From Desulfosporosinus meridiei DSM 13257 (lineage in GTDB: Bacteria; Bacillota; Desulfitobacteriia; Desulfitobacteriales; Desulfitobacteriaceae), in NCBI RefSeq assembly GCF_000231385.2, contig NC_018515.1:1116001-1180000 (forward strand): a stretch of DNA of 64,000 nucleotides, written 5' to 3'. Below the pieces are notes generated by a model. The model worked only from the letters and a program-made list of their open reading frames with translations. It searched no databases and had not been told where the DNA came from. The position numbers and the translations under genes were made by a program. Positions 8,340 through 16,775 of this stretch are shown piece by piece. Position 1 is the first letter of the stretch. Each line of letters begins with the position of its first letter.

Positions 8340-9059
8340 GTGATACTTAAACCCATCAAAACCCCAAAAGTTTATGAACAGATTGTTGATCAGATCAGCC
8401 AACAAATTGCCCAAAGTCATCTAAAACCAGGAGATCGCCTGCCTTCAGAAAGGGAATTAGTAGAGCGGTTTAAGGTAAGCCGTGCCTCAATAAGAGAAGC
8501 TCTTAGTGCTCTTGTGATGATGGGACTGGTAGAAGTACGTTCTGGGGAAGGAACTTATATCAGGCGAGTAAATGCAGAATCCGTAGTAACCCCTTTAGCA
8601 TGGATGTTGGTGATCGAAAAGAATACAGATTTGGAACTTTATGAGGCACGAAAAATTATAGAGGTACAGACTGCCGGTTTGGCGGCAGAGAGAGCAAATA
8701 TTGATGATTTGAAGGACATGTCCGAAGCGTTGGAAATTATGCGAAAAGATTTAAAATTGCATCAGTTGAGCGAAGAAGCAGATCATAACTTTCATTATGC
8801 AATTGCCAAATCAGCCCATAATAAAATTCTCTTTCGTTTGATGACTACTCTTTCAGATACTCTTAAAAAGAGCTTAAAAAGCAATCGAAGTAAGATTTTT
8901 GAACATGAAGATTCTCCTCTGAAGTTATTAAATGAGCATTTTAACATATATGAGGCTATAAAGAATCGTGACGTTGAAAGTGCTCAAAAACTGATGTTGG
9001 ATCATCTACTAGGGGTAGAGAATAATCTTAGAAAATACATAGTCAATGACAGCAAATAA
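8340..9059 (+). CDS. FadR-subfamily GntR transcriptional regulator (copy 1)
   Basis: This 239-residue regulator has a winged HTH (about residues 8-75, LKPGDRLPSERELVERFKVSRASIREAL) and an all-helical FCD ligand-binding domain with metal/ligand residues such as the H-x-H pair in DHNFHYAIAKSAHNKI. Such proteins (LldR, GlcC, LutR) respond to lactate or glycolate. GTG 8340 is the start, with GAGGAG about ten bases upstream. It is a close paralogue of the gene at 15882; the two share their leader sequence (CGAGGAG...GGGTGAT) and flank the lactate permease and oxidase genes, so lactate is the likely effector (inference). Confidence 0.9.
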   Translation: MILKPIKTPKVYEQIVDQISQQIAQSHLKPGDRLPSERELVERFKVSRASIREALSALVMMGLVEVRSGEGTYIRRVNAESVVTPLAWMLVIEKNTDLELYEARKIIEVQTAGLAAERANIDDLKDMSEALEIMRKDLKLHQLSEEADHNFHYAIAKSAHNKILFRLMTTLSDTLKKSLKSNRSKIFEHEDSPLKLLNEHFNIYEAIKNRDVESAQKLMLDHLLGVENNLRKYIVNDSK

Positions 9060-9100
9060 GGAGTCAACAACATTAAAAAAATTTTACAATAACCAAAAGT

Positions 9101-9134
9101 AATTCCTGGTATAAATTCACAATACCTAGGAATT
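9101..9134. repeat. Inverted repeat between FadR copy 1 and lctP
   Basis: Arms AATTCCTGGTAT (9101-9112) and ATACCTAGGAATT (9122-9134) pair with one bulge around a nine-base loop. No T-run follows, so it is more likely an operator or RNA structure in the lctP leader than a terminator. Confidence 0.45.
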
Positions 9135-9243
9135 TAAGTAGGTCTATGGGTAATTTGTAAGGAGGAATGCTTGGAAAAGACTCAGTTTACTCGGACTTGT
9201 AACTCTCATTAAGCACGTCATATTTTGGAAGGAGGATTTATCA

Positions 9244-10977
9244 TTGACCTATCTACAGAATTATAACCCGACAGGTAACTTTTGGTTCTCTGTATTCTTA
9301 GCAGCTGTACCTATTCTGACTTTACTCTACTTTTTAGCCCTCCACCCTCATAAAGCTAAAAACGGTGAAAGAATCTTAGGAATTTATGCCCCCTATGCAG
9401 CTGCTATTGCAGTTGTTGTTACTTTTTTCATATGTGTTTTTGTTATGAAAATGCCTGCCACCTCAACTGCCGCGGCCTTTGGGTATGGTGTGATAAGCGG
9501 ATTGTTCCCTATTGGCTGGATTGTTTTCGGGGCAATTTTCTTATACACAATGACAGTTGTTACCGGTAGGTTCGAAATAGTTAAAGACTCAATTGCCGGA
9601 ATCACGCCGGATCGACGTTTACAGGCCCTGCTCGTTTCCTTTAGCTTCGGTGCCTTTATCGAAGGGGCTTCGGGTTTTGGTACTCCCGTAGCAGTGGCTG
9701 GTGCTATCATGGTTGGTTTAGGTTTCCGCCCCTTGACAGCTGCAGTTGTCTGCTTGATTGCCAATACAGCACCGGTTGCGTGGGGAGCTATCGGAACACC
9801 AGTACTCACTCTTGCAAAAGTCACTGGTATCCCGGACGGCATGATTACTATGATGGCAGGCAGACAATTACCGTTTTTCTCAATCCTCATTCCCTTCTGG
9901 TTAGTCGCAACACTGGTAATAATGGAAAAAGGCAAACTTAAGGAAGTCTTTGAAGTATGGCCTGCAATTCTCGTTACTGGAGCTTCCTTTGCTGTTACCC
10001 AGTTCATGATGGCCGAGGCTGGAATGACGATGCTTGTAGATATCGGATCGGGAATTATGAGTATTGTTATCACCTCAATCTTCTTGAAAATATGGAAACC
10101 TAAAAATGTTATTACCAATGAAATGGCTTATGCAAAACTAGAGGGAAGAGATCCAGGCAAACCGAAAGTTATCCCAAAACATCCTCTACCCGTTCTTCTT
10201 CAGGCTTGGATGCCTTGGGTATTCTTGGCTATCTTTGTAGCCATGTGGGGTGTCCCCAGTATCAAGGCTTGGTTGACCTCTCTCTTTAATCCTAGTTTTA
10301 ACATTCCCTATCTTCATGGCTTAGTGTTTAAAACAGCACCGGTAACTGCTGGAGCTGTGGCAAAAACCGGAGAGGCTGCTGTATTTAGCTTCAATATATT
10401 TACAATGGCAGGAACAGGGATTCTAATCGCAGCGTTTATTACCGGAATCTTATTCCTCAGAGTCACTGCAGCTCAGTGGAAAGAAATTCTTGTTACGACA
10501 ATTGTCCGTTTGAAAATTCCTCTTTCTGTTATCTCTTTAGTTATTGGCTTAAGTTACATGACAAAATATGCAGGAACTGACGTTATCCTTGCTTTAGCCT
10601 TTGCGAAAACAGGGACATTCTATCCCTTCTTTGCTGTTATGATTGGATGGCTGGGGGTTTTCCTTACCGGTAGTGACACAGCGTCAAACTCGCTCTTCGG
10701 TAACCTTCAGTTAGTAACCGCTCAGCAGTTGCATCTTGATCCTCTCCTCATGGTTACTGCTAACAGTACAGGTGGAGTTATGGGTAAAATGATCGATGCT
10801 CAGAGTATTACGGTTGCGACGGCTGCTTGCTATGCTGACGCTGACGAGGGGGTCAGAAATATCGGAGTTATTTTCCGGAAAGTATTCTGGCACAGCGTTG
10901 TGTTAGCAATGTTAATGGGTGTTTTAGTGTGGCTGCAAGCCTACGTATTCACCTGGATGATCCCAGTAATGAAATAA
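9244..10977 (+). CDS. lctP: L-lactate permease (copy 1)
   Basis: This 577-residue transporter of the LctP family (lactate/glycolate:proton symport) has about 13 membrane segments and family motifs SFGAFIEGASGFGTPVAVAG, NTAPVAWGAIGTP, and near the C-terminus GVFLTGSDTASNSLFG and NSTGGVMGKMI. It brings lactate into the cell for the GlcD/GlcF oxidase encoded downstream. Start TTG 9244 has AAGGAGG eight bases before it. It is about 50-60 percent identical by eye to the copy at 11235; copy 1 is longer by 28 residues. Confidence 0.95.
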   Translation: MTYLQNYNPTGNFWFSVFLAAVPILTLLYFLALHPHKAKNGERILGIYAPYAAAIAVVVTFFICVFVMKMPATSTAAAFGYGVISGLFPIGWIVFGAIFLYTMTVVTGRFEIVKDSIAGITPDRRLQALLVSFSFGAFIEGASGFGTPVAVAGAIMVGLGFRPLTAAVVCLIANTAPVAWGAIGTPVLTLAKVTGIPDGMITMMAGRQLPFFSILIPFWLVATLVIMEKGKLKEVFEVWPAILVTGASFAVTQFMMAEAGMTMLVDIGSGIMSIVITSIFLKIWKPKNVITNEMAYAKLEGRDPGKPKVIPKHPLPVLLQAWMPWVFLAIFVAMWGVPSIKAWLTSLFNPSFNIPYLHGLVFKTAPVTAGAVAKTGEAAVFSFNIFTMAGTGILIAAFITGILFLRVTAAQWKEILVTTIVRLKIPLSVISLVIGLSYMTKYAGTDVILALAFAKTGTFYPFFAVMIGWLGVFLTGSDTASNSLFGNLQLVTAQQLHLDPLLMVTANSTGGVMGKMIDAQSITVATAACYADADEGVRNIGVIFRKVFWHSVVLAMLMGVLVWLQAYVFTWMIPVMK

Positions 10978-10985
10978 AAAAATCC

Positions 10986-11021
10986 AACAGGGCTGGCCTA
11001 TTTATTTAGGTCATCCCTGTT
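10986..11021 (+). terminator. Hairpin behind lctP copy 1
   Basis: Outer stem AACAGGG / CCCTGTT and inner stem CCTA / TAGG. The T-tail is weak (AATTTA), so termination is probably shared with the stronger hairpin at 11082. Confidence 0.5.
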
Positions 11022-11081
11022 AATTTAGTGTAAGTAAAGTATTGATATAACCAACTGGAATAGATGAGATTGCAGCATTAA

Positions 11082-11125
11082 AAATTAAAAAGCTGAGGCT
11101 TAGCCCTCAGCTTTTTAATTTTTAA
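11082..11125. terminator. Strong intrinsic terminator between the lctP copies
   Basis: A perfect 17-bp stem (AAATTAAAAAGCTGAGG with its complement) with loop CTTAGC, flanked by A-rich and T-rich sides. It separates lctP copy 1 from lctP copy 2, so the two are likely transcribed separately. Confidence 0.85.
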
Positions 11126-11234
11126 TTTTAATTAACAAAAAATGAATATTTAAACTGAGAAGCGTAAACAATTCCATAATAGTTGGCATTTCGAACACAG
11201 CGAGTCAAAACAAAATGAAAGGTGGAAGTTATAA

Positions 11235-12884
11235 ATGCAATGGACACAAAACTATTCCGCGCTTGGAGGTAGTATTGGACTTACCGCATTAGTGGTATCT
11301 TTGCCTATCTTCTATTTACTATGGGCCTTAGCGGTAAAACGCATGAAAGGGCATATAGCTGGAGTAACCACGCTGATCTTTACGAATATTATTGTAATTC
11401 TAGTATACAAGATGCCAATAGGAGTTGCGCTTTCAGCAAGTGCCCTTGGAATACTAAATGGATTATTTCCAATTGCCTGGATTATTGTAACTGCAGTTTT
11501 CTTGTATAACTTAACTGTTGAAGCAGGTCAATTCGATATCATTAAGAGTTCAATCGCTTCTTTGTCCAACGACCGTCGTCTCCAAGCACTTCTAATTGCT
11601 TTTTCCTTTGGCGCTTTTTTAGAGGGTGCTGCTGGATTTGGTACTCCTGTAGCAATTACTGGTGCAATTTTAATCGGTTTGGGCTTTGAACCCCTCTATG
11701 CGGCAGGCCTTTGCCTGATCGCTAATACCGCTCCGGTAGCCTTCGGAGGAATTGGCGCTCCGATCATAGCCGCTGGTGCAGTAACCGGCGTCAATGCAGA
11801 TATAATTTCTGCTGCAGTGGGTCGTCAACTTCCATTCCTTTCCGTTTTTATACCATTATATTTAATTATTCTAATGGCCGGCTGGAAAGGCGCCAAAGAG
11901 GTTCTGCCTGCTATTGCGGTTTCAGGTTGTTCCTTTGCTATAGCTCAGTGGTGGTCTTCTAACTACCTGGGACCAATGTTGCCGGATATAATTTCTTCAC
12001 TGTTTTCACTTATTACCACAGCAATTCTACTCAAAGTTTGGAAACCCAAGAATATCTGGCGTTTTCCAAATGAGAAGAGTGAAAAGATCGAACAATACAA
12101 GAAATACTCCGGCGGTCAAATACTTAAAGCATGGTCTCCTTTCTTAGTGCTTACGGTTATGGTGGGAATTTGGGGCACAACAAGCTTTAAAAATTTTGTC
12201 ACCAAACAGCTGGAATGGTTTGTTAATATTCCCCATTGGCCTGGGCTTGACGGCCTAGTCTATAAAACCATGCCAATTGTTACAAAACCGGCGGTTTACT
12301 CTGCTAGTTACAAATGGGATTTCTTCGCTGCTGCTGGAACCGCGATTTTAATCTCTTCAATAATCACAATGTTAATTCTTGGTGTTAGTCCAGCCAGGGG
12401 AGCAAAAGTAGCACGGGCAACCTTGAAAACTCTAATCTATCCTACCATTACAGTAAGCTCAGTACTTGGCTTTGCCTACATTGCTAACTATTCTGGATTA
12501 TCTTATACACTGGGGATTCTTTTTGCAGGAACCGGTCATTTGTTTCCCTTCTTCGCTCCGGTTCTCGGTTGGCTCGGTGTATTCTTGACAGGGTCTGACA
12601 CCTCGGCAAACGCCTTGTTCGGACAACTGCAAAATGTAACGGCTCAACAGGTTGGAGTAAACCCTGTTCTGACCATTGCCTCGAACAGTTCGGGTGGAGT
12701 TGTAGGAAAGATGATTTCTCCTCAATCTATAGCAGTTGCGACGGCCGCGACGGGTTTAGTTGGTAAAGAATCTGATCTATTCAGATTTACACTCAAACAT
12801 TCGATCTTTCTCTTACTGCTAATTTGCATTATGACCTATCTACAGGCGTATGTCTTACCGGGAATGATTCCAGTTATTCAATAA
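11235..12884 (+). CDS. lctP: L-lactate permease (copy 2)
   Basis: This 549-residue LctP-family symporter has the same motif order as copy 1: SFGAFLEGAAGFGTPVAITG, NTAPVAFGGIGAP, GVFLTGSDTSANALFG and NSSGGVVGKMI. ATG 11235 follows AAAGGTGG. It stands between two terminators and so has its own promoter. Two permeases side by side suggest different affinity, substrate (L- or D-lactate, glycolate) or induction; which applies cannot be read from sequence. It lies 190 bases before the glcD operon. Confidence 0.95.
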   Translation: MQWTQNYSALGGSIGLTALVVSLPIFYLLWALAVKRMKGHIAGVTTLIFTNIIVILVYKMPIGVALSASALGILNGLFPIAWIIVTAVFLYNLTVEAGQFDIIKSSIASLSNDRRLQALLIAFSFGAFLEGAAGFGTPVAITGAILIGLGFEPLYAAGLCLIANTAPVAFGGIGAPIIAAGAVTGVNADIISAAVGRQLPFLSVFIPLYLIILMAGWKGAKEVLPAIAVSGCSFAIAQWWSSNYLGPMLPDIISSLFSLITTAILLKVWKPKNIWRFPNEKSEKIEQYKKYSGGQILKAWSPFLVLTVMVGIWGTTSFKNFVTKQLEWFVNIPHWPGLDGLVYKTMPIVTKPAVYSASYKWDFFAAAGTAILISSIITMLILGVSPARGAKVARATLKTLIYPTITVSSVLGFAYIANYSGLSYTLGILFAGTGHLFPFFAPVLGWLGVFLTGSDTSANALFGQLQNVTAQQVGVNPVLTIASNSSGGVVGKMISPQSIAVATAATGLVGKESDLFRFTLKHSIFLLLLICIMTYLQAYVLPGMIPVIQ

Positions 12885-12924
12885 AATCAAATAAATGTAA
12901 AAAATAAATAAATAAACCTAAAAT

Positions 12925-12958
12925 GGGGAAAGGATATTTTTAACCTTTCCCCTTTATT
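12925..12958 (+). terminator. Intrinsic terminator after lctP copy 2
   Basis: Stem GGGGAAAGG / CCTTTCCCC (12925-12933, 12944-12952) with TTTATTT following. Confidence 0.85.
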
Positions 12959-13021
12959 TGAAATAAAATGCGTTTTACATATTGAAATACATTAACAATT
13001 GAATTAATATATGGTTAGGTG

Positions 13022-13036
13022 GTCTGACTATCAGAC
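13022..13036. promoter_or_regulatory. Palindromic operator in front of glcD
   Basis: GTCTGA-CTA-TCAGAC, perfect six-base arms, 39 bases before the glcD start. The spacing and half-site size fit a GntR/FadR-family operator such as those of lactate or glycolate regulators. It shares GGTCTGA with the palindrome at 7999. Confidence 0.6.
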
Positions 13037-13074
13037 GAAATTTATAGTTTAAAAATACTATGGGGGGTAGATGA

Positions 13075-14463
13075 ATGCTAGCTCGTGAAGTTATAGAAGA
13101 TCTAATTAAAGTATTGGGTAAGGAAAACGTCCTCACGGAGCAGGAAGACTTACTGACCTATGCTTATGACGCGACGGCTGCGATGAAACATCATAAGCCG
13201 GGTGTCGTGGTTTCACCCCTTAATACCGAGCAAGTTGCAGAAGTTGTAAAGATAGCTAATCGCTATAAGATTCCGGTCTATCCACGTGGTTCGGGTACGA
13301 ACTTAAGTGGAGGTACTATTCCTTCTGAGGACAGTATCGTTCTATCAATGCTTAACCTGAATAAAATCCTTGAAGTGGATCAGGATAATCTAACGGCAAC
13401 CGTTCAACCTGGAGTAATTATTCAAGATCTGAATAACGCTGTACAGCAGTTTGGCTTGATTTATCCGCCAGATCCGGGAACAGTTACAACCGCTACTATG
13501 GGCGGTTCAGTTTCAGAATGTTCTGGAGGATTGCGTGGACTCAAGTATGGTGTTACCAAGCATTATATTATGGGTTTGCAAGTAGTCTTAGCGAACGGGG
13601 AAGTTATTCGCTGGGGTGGAAAAACCGTCAAAAATGTTACTGGCTATGATTTAGTAGCTCTCTTTACCGGAGCAGAAGGTACCTTAGGAATTATCACGGA
13701 AATTCTTGTGAAGTTAATCCCGGCACCTGAGGCTCGTAAGAGTATTATGGCTGTTTTTGATGATGTTGACAAGGCTGGAAAAGCTATTGCGTCAATTATC
13801 AGAAATAAGATTATCCCTGCTACCCTTGAGATTATGGACAATGTTACGATCCAAACTGTTGAACACTTTGTTCATGCTGGACTGCCCTTAAATGCTGAAG
13901 CAGTTCTGCTAATTGAAGTAGACGGGTATAAAGAAGTTGTTGAGCGGGAAGCCGTTTTGGTTGAGCAGATTTTAAAAGAAGAACAGGCTGCCGATGTCAA
14001 AATTGCTAAGGATGATAAAGAACGGGATCTATTATGGTTAGCACGTCGAAGTGCCCTTCCGGCCTTAGCTCAAAAAAGGCCTACCACGGTTCTAGAGGAT
14101 GCTACTGTGCCCAGAAGTAAAATCCCCGATATGATCAAAGCCATTCGGAAAATCGCTGACAAGCATAAGCTCAACATTGCTACCTTTGGTCATGCCGGAG
14201 ATGGCAACCTGCATCCAACGATCTTAACGGATGAGAGAGATCTAGACGAAATGAAGCGAGTTCACTTAGCTGTCGATGAAATATTCCAAACAGCGATTTC
14301 TTTAGGAGGAACTCTTTCCGGGGAACACGGAATTGGAGTTGCTAAAATGAAATACCTAGATTGGGAATTTGGTGAAGCTGGAGTTGCATTACTGCGAAGT
14401 ATGAAAGAAGCCCTGGATCCCAACTATGTGTTGAACCCGGGGAAAATAGTGAGGAGGGACTAA
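13075..14463 (+). CDS. glcD: FAD-linked lactate/glycolate oxidase subunit GlcD
   Basis: This 462-residue flavoprotein of the FAD_binding_4/FAD-oxidase C family has the PP-loop region YPRGSGTNLSGGTIPSED (about residues 63-80), GGSVSECSGGLRGLKYG, and the C-terminal HxGDGNxHP motif (FGHAGDGNLHPTIL) plus LSGEHGIG. It oxidises D-lactate or glycolate to pyruvate or glyoxylate and passes electrons to the Fe-S partner GlcF encoded three bases downstream. ATG 13075 follows a GGGGGG tract; ATG 13071 is in another frame. The operator at 13022 and the neighbouring permeases point to lactate oxidation. Confidence 0.93.
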   Translation: MLAREVIEDLIKVLGKENVLTEQEDLLTYAYDATAAMKHHKPGVVVSPLNTEQVAEVVKIANRYKIPVYPRGSGTNLSGGTIPSEDSIVLSMLNLNKILEVDQDNLTATVQPGVIIQDLNNAVQQFGLIYPPDPGTVTTATMGGSVSECSGGLRGLKYGVTKHYIMGLQVVLANGEVIRWGGKTVKNVTGYDLVALFTGAEGTLGIITEILVKLIPAPEARKSIMAVFDDVDKAGKAIASIIRNKIIPATLEIMDNVTIQTVEHFVHAGLPLNAEAVLLIEVDGYKEVVEREAVLVEQILKEEQAADVKIAKDDKERDLLWLARRSALPALAQKRPTTVLEDATVPRSKIPDMIKAIRKIADKHKLNIATFGHAGDGNLHPTILTDERDLDEMKRVHLAVDEIFQTAISLGGTLSGEHGIGVAKMKYLDWEFGEAGVALLRSMKEALDPNYVLNPGKIVRRD

Positions 14464-14465
14464 TC

Positions 14466-15755
14466 GTGTCCGTATATAATTCTCTGGATTCGATTACCGA
14501 AGAACTCCATAAATGCATGAAATGCGGAAACTGTATGGCAGTTTGTCCTATTTACAAGGAAACTCGCCAAGAAGTTGCCGTAGCAAGAGGAAAGATCAGC
14601 CTTGTCGAATTCCTCCTTTCAGGAGAAGCTGAAATGACTCAAGGGCTGGCAGAGCGTTTTTCTCTGTGTACAACCTGTATGGCATGTAATAATAACTGTC
14701 CCTGTGGAGTTAGATTTGATAAAATTATTTTAGCTGCTCGGGCTGAAGCCGTTCGTAAAAAGGGTCTGCACCCTGTCAAAAAGATTGCCTTTACGGCGCT
14801 TAAGATGCAGCGGATGTTTGATTTTGGTATGAAAACAGGCAGCATGTTCCAAGGCGTGGCCTTAAAACACGTACCTCATAAAAGTGATCGTATTGCCAGA
14901 ATGCGTTTTGATATTGGCATTGGAACGGATAAAGTATTCCCAATGTTAGCCAGTAGGACACTGCGTTCGGAGTTTCCGGAAGTTGTTAAAGTCGAAAAAC
15001 CGAAGATGAGAGTGGCCTTTTTCACGGGATGTATGATTAATTACTTCTACACTGATATTGGGAAAGCAGTTGTAGAAGTTCTCAAAGAAAATGACATTGA
15101 AGTTGTAATTCCTAAGGGTCAGGGATGCTGTGGAATTCCCGCCTCAGTAAATGGAGATGTTGCCTCGGCCAGTGCTTTAGCAAAACGGAATTTAAGAGCC
15201 TTTGAGAAGCTGGGCGCGGACGCTTTGGTAGTGGCATGTTCTTCCGGAGGAACTGCTTGGAAGCATGTCTTTGGTGAACTTTTGGACAATGATCCGCAGT
15301 TTAAGGCCTTAGCCGATAAATGGGCTGGCAAGTCCTACGATATTTCCGAATTCCTGATTCACAAAGTACCTTTCAAAAAGGAAGGTTTAGGACGAGTAAA
15401 TCGTAAAGTGACTTATCATGATCCCTGTCACTTGAATCGTGGACAAGGGATTAATAAGGAGCCGCGAGAAATCTTAAAGAGTATTCCGGGTGTGGAATTG
15501 ATTGAAATGAAAGAACCGGGGCGTTGTTGCGGGATGGCTGGATCTTTCAGCCTTGTGCACCCTGATCTCTCTGTACAGATATCTGATCGTAAGACAGCGG
15601 ATATTGAGTTGACCCACACTGATACGGTGGCAACAGGCTGTCCAGCATGTAGGTTACAGCTAAAAAGCGGAGTGGAAAATGCCGGAATAAATGAAGAAGT
15701 TGTGCATACTGTCCAAATTTTGGCTGAATCATACCGAGCTGGCAAAAAGAAGTAA
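14466..15755 (+). CDS. glcF: Fe-S oxidoreductase subunit GlcF/LldF-like
   Basis: This 429-residue protein has two N-terminal [4Fe-4S] motifs (CMKCGNCMAVCP near residues 17-28, CTTCMACNNNCP near 69-80) and two cysteine-rich CCG domains (FTGCMINYFYTDIG...GQGCCGIPAS and HDPCHLNRGQG...GRCCGMAGSF), the arrangement of glycolate oxidase GlcF and of HdrD-type subunits. It takes electrons from GlcD and hands them to quinone or another carrier at the membrane. GTG 14466 follows GAGGAGG and starts immediately behind the glcD stop. A strong hairpin follows. Confidence 0.93.
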   Translation: MSVYNSLDSITEELHKCMKCGNCMAVCPIYKETRQEVAVARGKISLVEFLLSGEAEMTQGLAERFSLCTTCMACNNNCPCGVRFDKIILAARAEAVRKKGLHPVKKIAFTALKMQRMFDFGMKTGSMFQGVALKHVPHKSDRIARMRFDIGIGTDKVFPMLASRTLRSEFPEVVKVEKPKMRVAFFTGCMINYFYTDIGKAVVEVLKENDIEVVIPKGQGCCGIPASVNGDVASASALAKRNLRAFEKLGADALVVACSSGGTAWKHVFGELLDNDPQFKALADKWAGKSYDISEFLIHKVPFKKEGLGRVNRKVTYHDPCHLNRGQGINKEPREILKSIPGVELIEMKEPGRCCGMAGSFSLVHPDLSVQISDRKTADIELTHTDTVATGCPACRLQLKSGVENAGINEEVVHTVQILAESYRAGKKK

Positions 15756-15768
15756 ATCAGGGTGGTGA

Positions 15769-15808
15769 AAACATGGGAACACTTTAAGAATAAAGTGTTC
15801 CCATGTTT
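15769..15808. terminator. Hairpin behind glcDF
   Basis: A perfect 18-bp stem with AGAA loop (15769-15786 and 15791-15808). The T-run is only TTT, but the stem is very stable; it likely ends glcDF or stabilises its 3' end. Confidence 0.7.
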
Positions 15809-15881
15809 CATATAGTGGATAGCTATGGTAAACTAAGTACGGTTATGGTTTTACAACCGATGTGCGAGGAGTGAAAAAAGG

Positions 15882-16595
15882 GTGATTCTAAAACCCATTA
15901 GAACCCGAAAGATCTACGAACAGATTGTTGATCAGATCGGTCAACTCATTGCCGAGGGACAACTAAAGCCTGGTGACCGGCTACCCTCAGAGCGGGAATT
16001 AGTTGAACGGTTTCAGGTAAGTCGTGCGTCTATTCGGGAAGCGATCAGTGCCCTAGAGATGATGGGCTTAATAGAAGTGCGTTCCGGCGAGGGAACTTAT
16101 ATTAGGCAGGTTAATATTGAATCTGTTGTAACCCCTTTGGCCTGGATGCTCTTTATAGAAAAAGACACTGACCTGGAACTTTATGAGGCAAGAAAGATTT
16201 TAGAAGTTCAGGCTGCCGGATTAGCGGCTGCGAGAGCGGATGAAGATGAAATAAATGAGATGTTTGCAGCGTTAGAAATTATGCGGAAGGATCTCGAATT
16301 ACATCATCTAGGTGAAGAGGCTGACCATTACTTTCATTATGCAATTGCTAGAGCGACCCATAATAAAATCCTCTTTCGCTTAATGAATACCCTTTCGGAT
16401 ACAATGAAAAAGGCCCTTAAAACCAGCCGCAGTAAGCTTTATGAACACGAAGACACCCCTGAAAAGTTGTTTAATGAGCATTTTTTAATATACGAGGCTA
16501 TTAAAAATCATGATTCTGAGAAAGCTAAAAAAATGATGTTGGATCATCTAGTTGGAGTTGAGAACCATCTCGCTAAGTATATGATTGAGGATTAA
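15882..16595 (+). CDS. FadR-subfamily GntR transcriptional regulator (copy 2)
   Basis: This 237-residue paralogue of the gene at 8340 has the same winged HTH (LKPGDRLPSERELVERFQVSRASIREAI) and FCD domain (DHYFHYAIARATHNKI). Identity between the copies is about 75 percent by eye, and the leaders around the GTG starts are also similar, so this is a gene duplication that includes the control region. It lies behind glcDF with its own start region and a terminator after it. The likely effector is lactate or glycolate. Confidence 0.9.
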   Translation: MILKPIRTRKIYEQIVDQIGQLIAEGQLKPGDRLPSERELVERFQVSRASIREAISALEMMGLIEVRSGEGTYIRQVNIESVVTPLAWMLFIEKDTDLELYEARKILEVQAAGLAAARADEDEINEMFAALEIMRKDLELHHLGEEADHYFHYAIARATHNKILFRLMNTLSDTMKKALKTSRSKLYEHEDTPEKLFNEHFLIYEAIKNHDSEKAKKMMLDHLVGVENHLAKYMIED

Positions 16596-16600
16596 AAATT

Positions 16601-16638
16601 AAAGAGGCAGAAACAAAAAACAGTTTCTAGCCTCTTTT
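16601..16638 (+). terminator. Intrinsic terminator after FadR copy 2
   Basis: Arms AAAGAGGCAGAAAC and GTTTCTAGCCTCTTTT with one mismatch, loop of eight A/C bases and TTTT tail. Confidence 0.75.
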
Positions 16639-16775
16639 GGCACTGCTCTCCAGAACAAACGGGATAATAAGAATGAGAGAGTTAGCCTACGGCAATCCTA
16701 ATTATGTGAAAATGAATTAAGAAAGCAAGAAAGAATTGTGATGGACAAGAAGTAAATAATAGTGAGGACAAAACT

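Noticed and set aside
9393..10118. 241-codon reverse-strand open frame inside lctP copy 1
   Set aside because: It lies fully within a clear LctP gene, has no binding site, and its composition mirrors the codon pattern of the sense strand.
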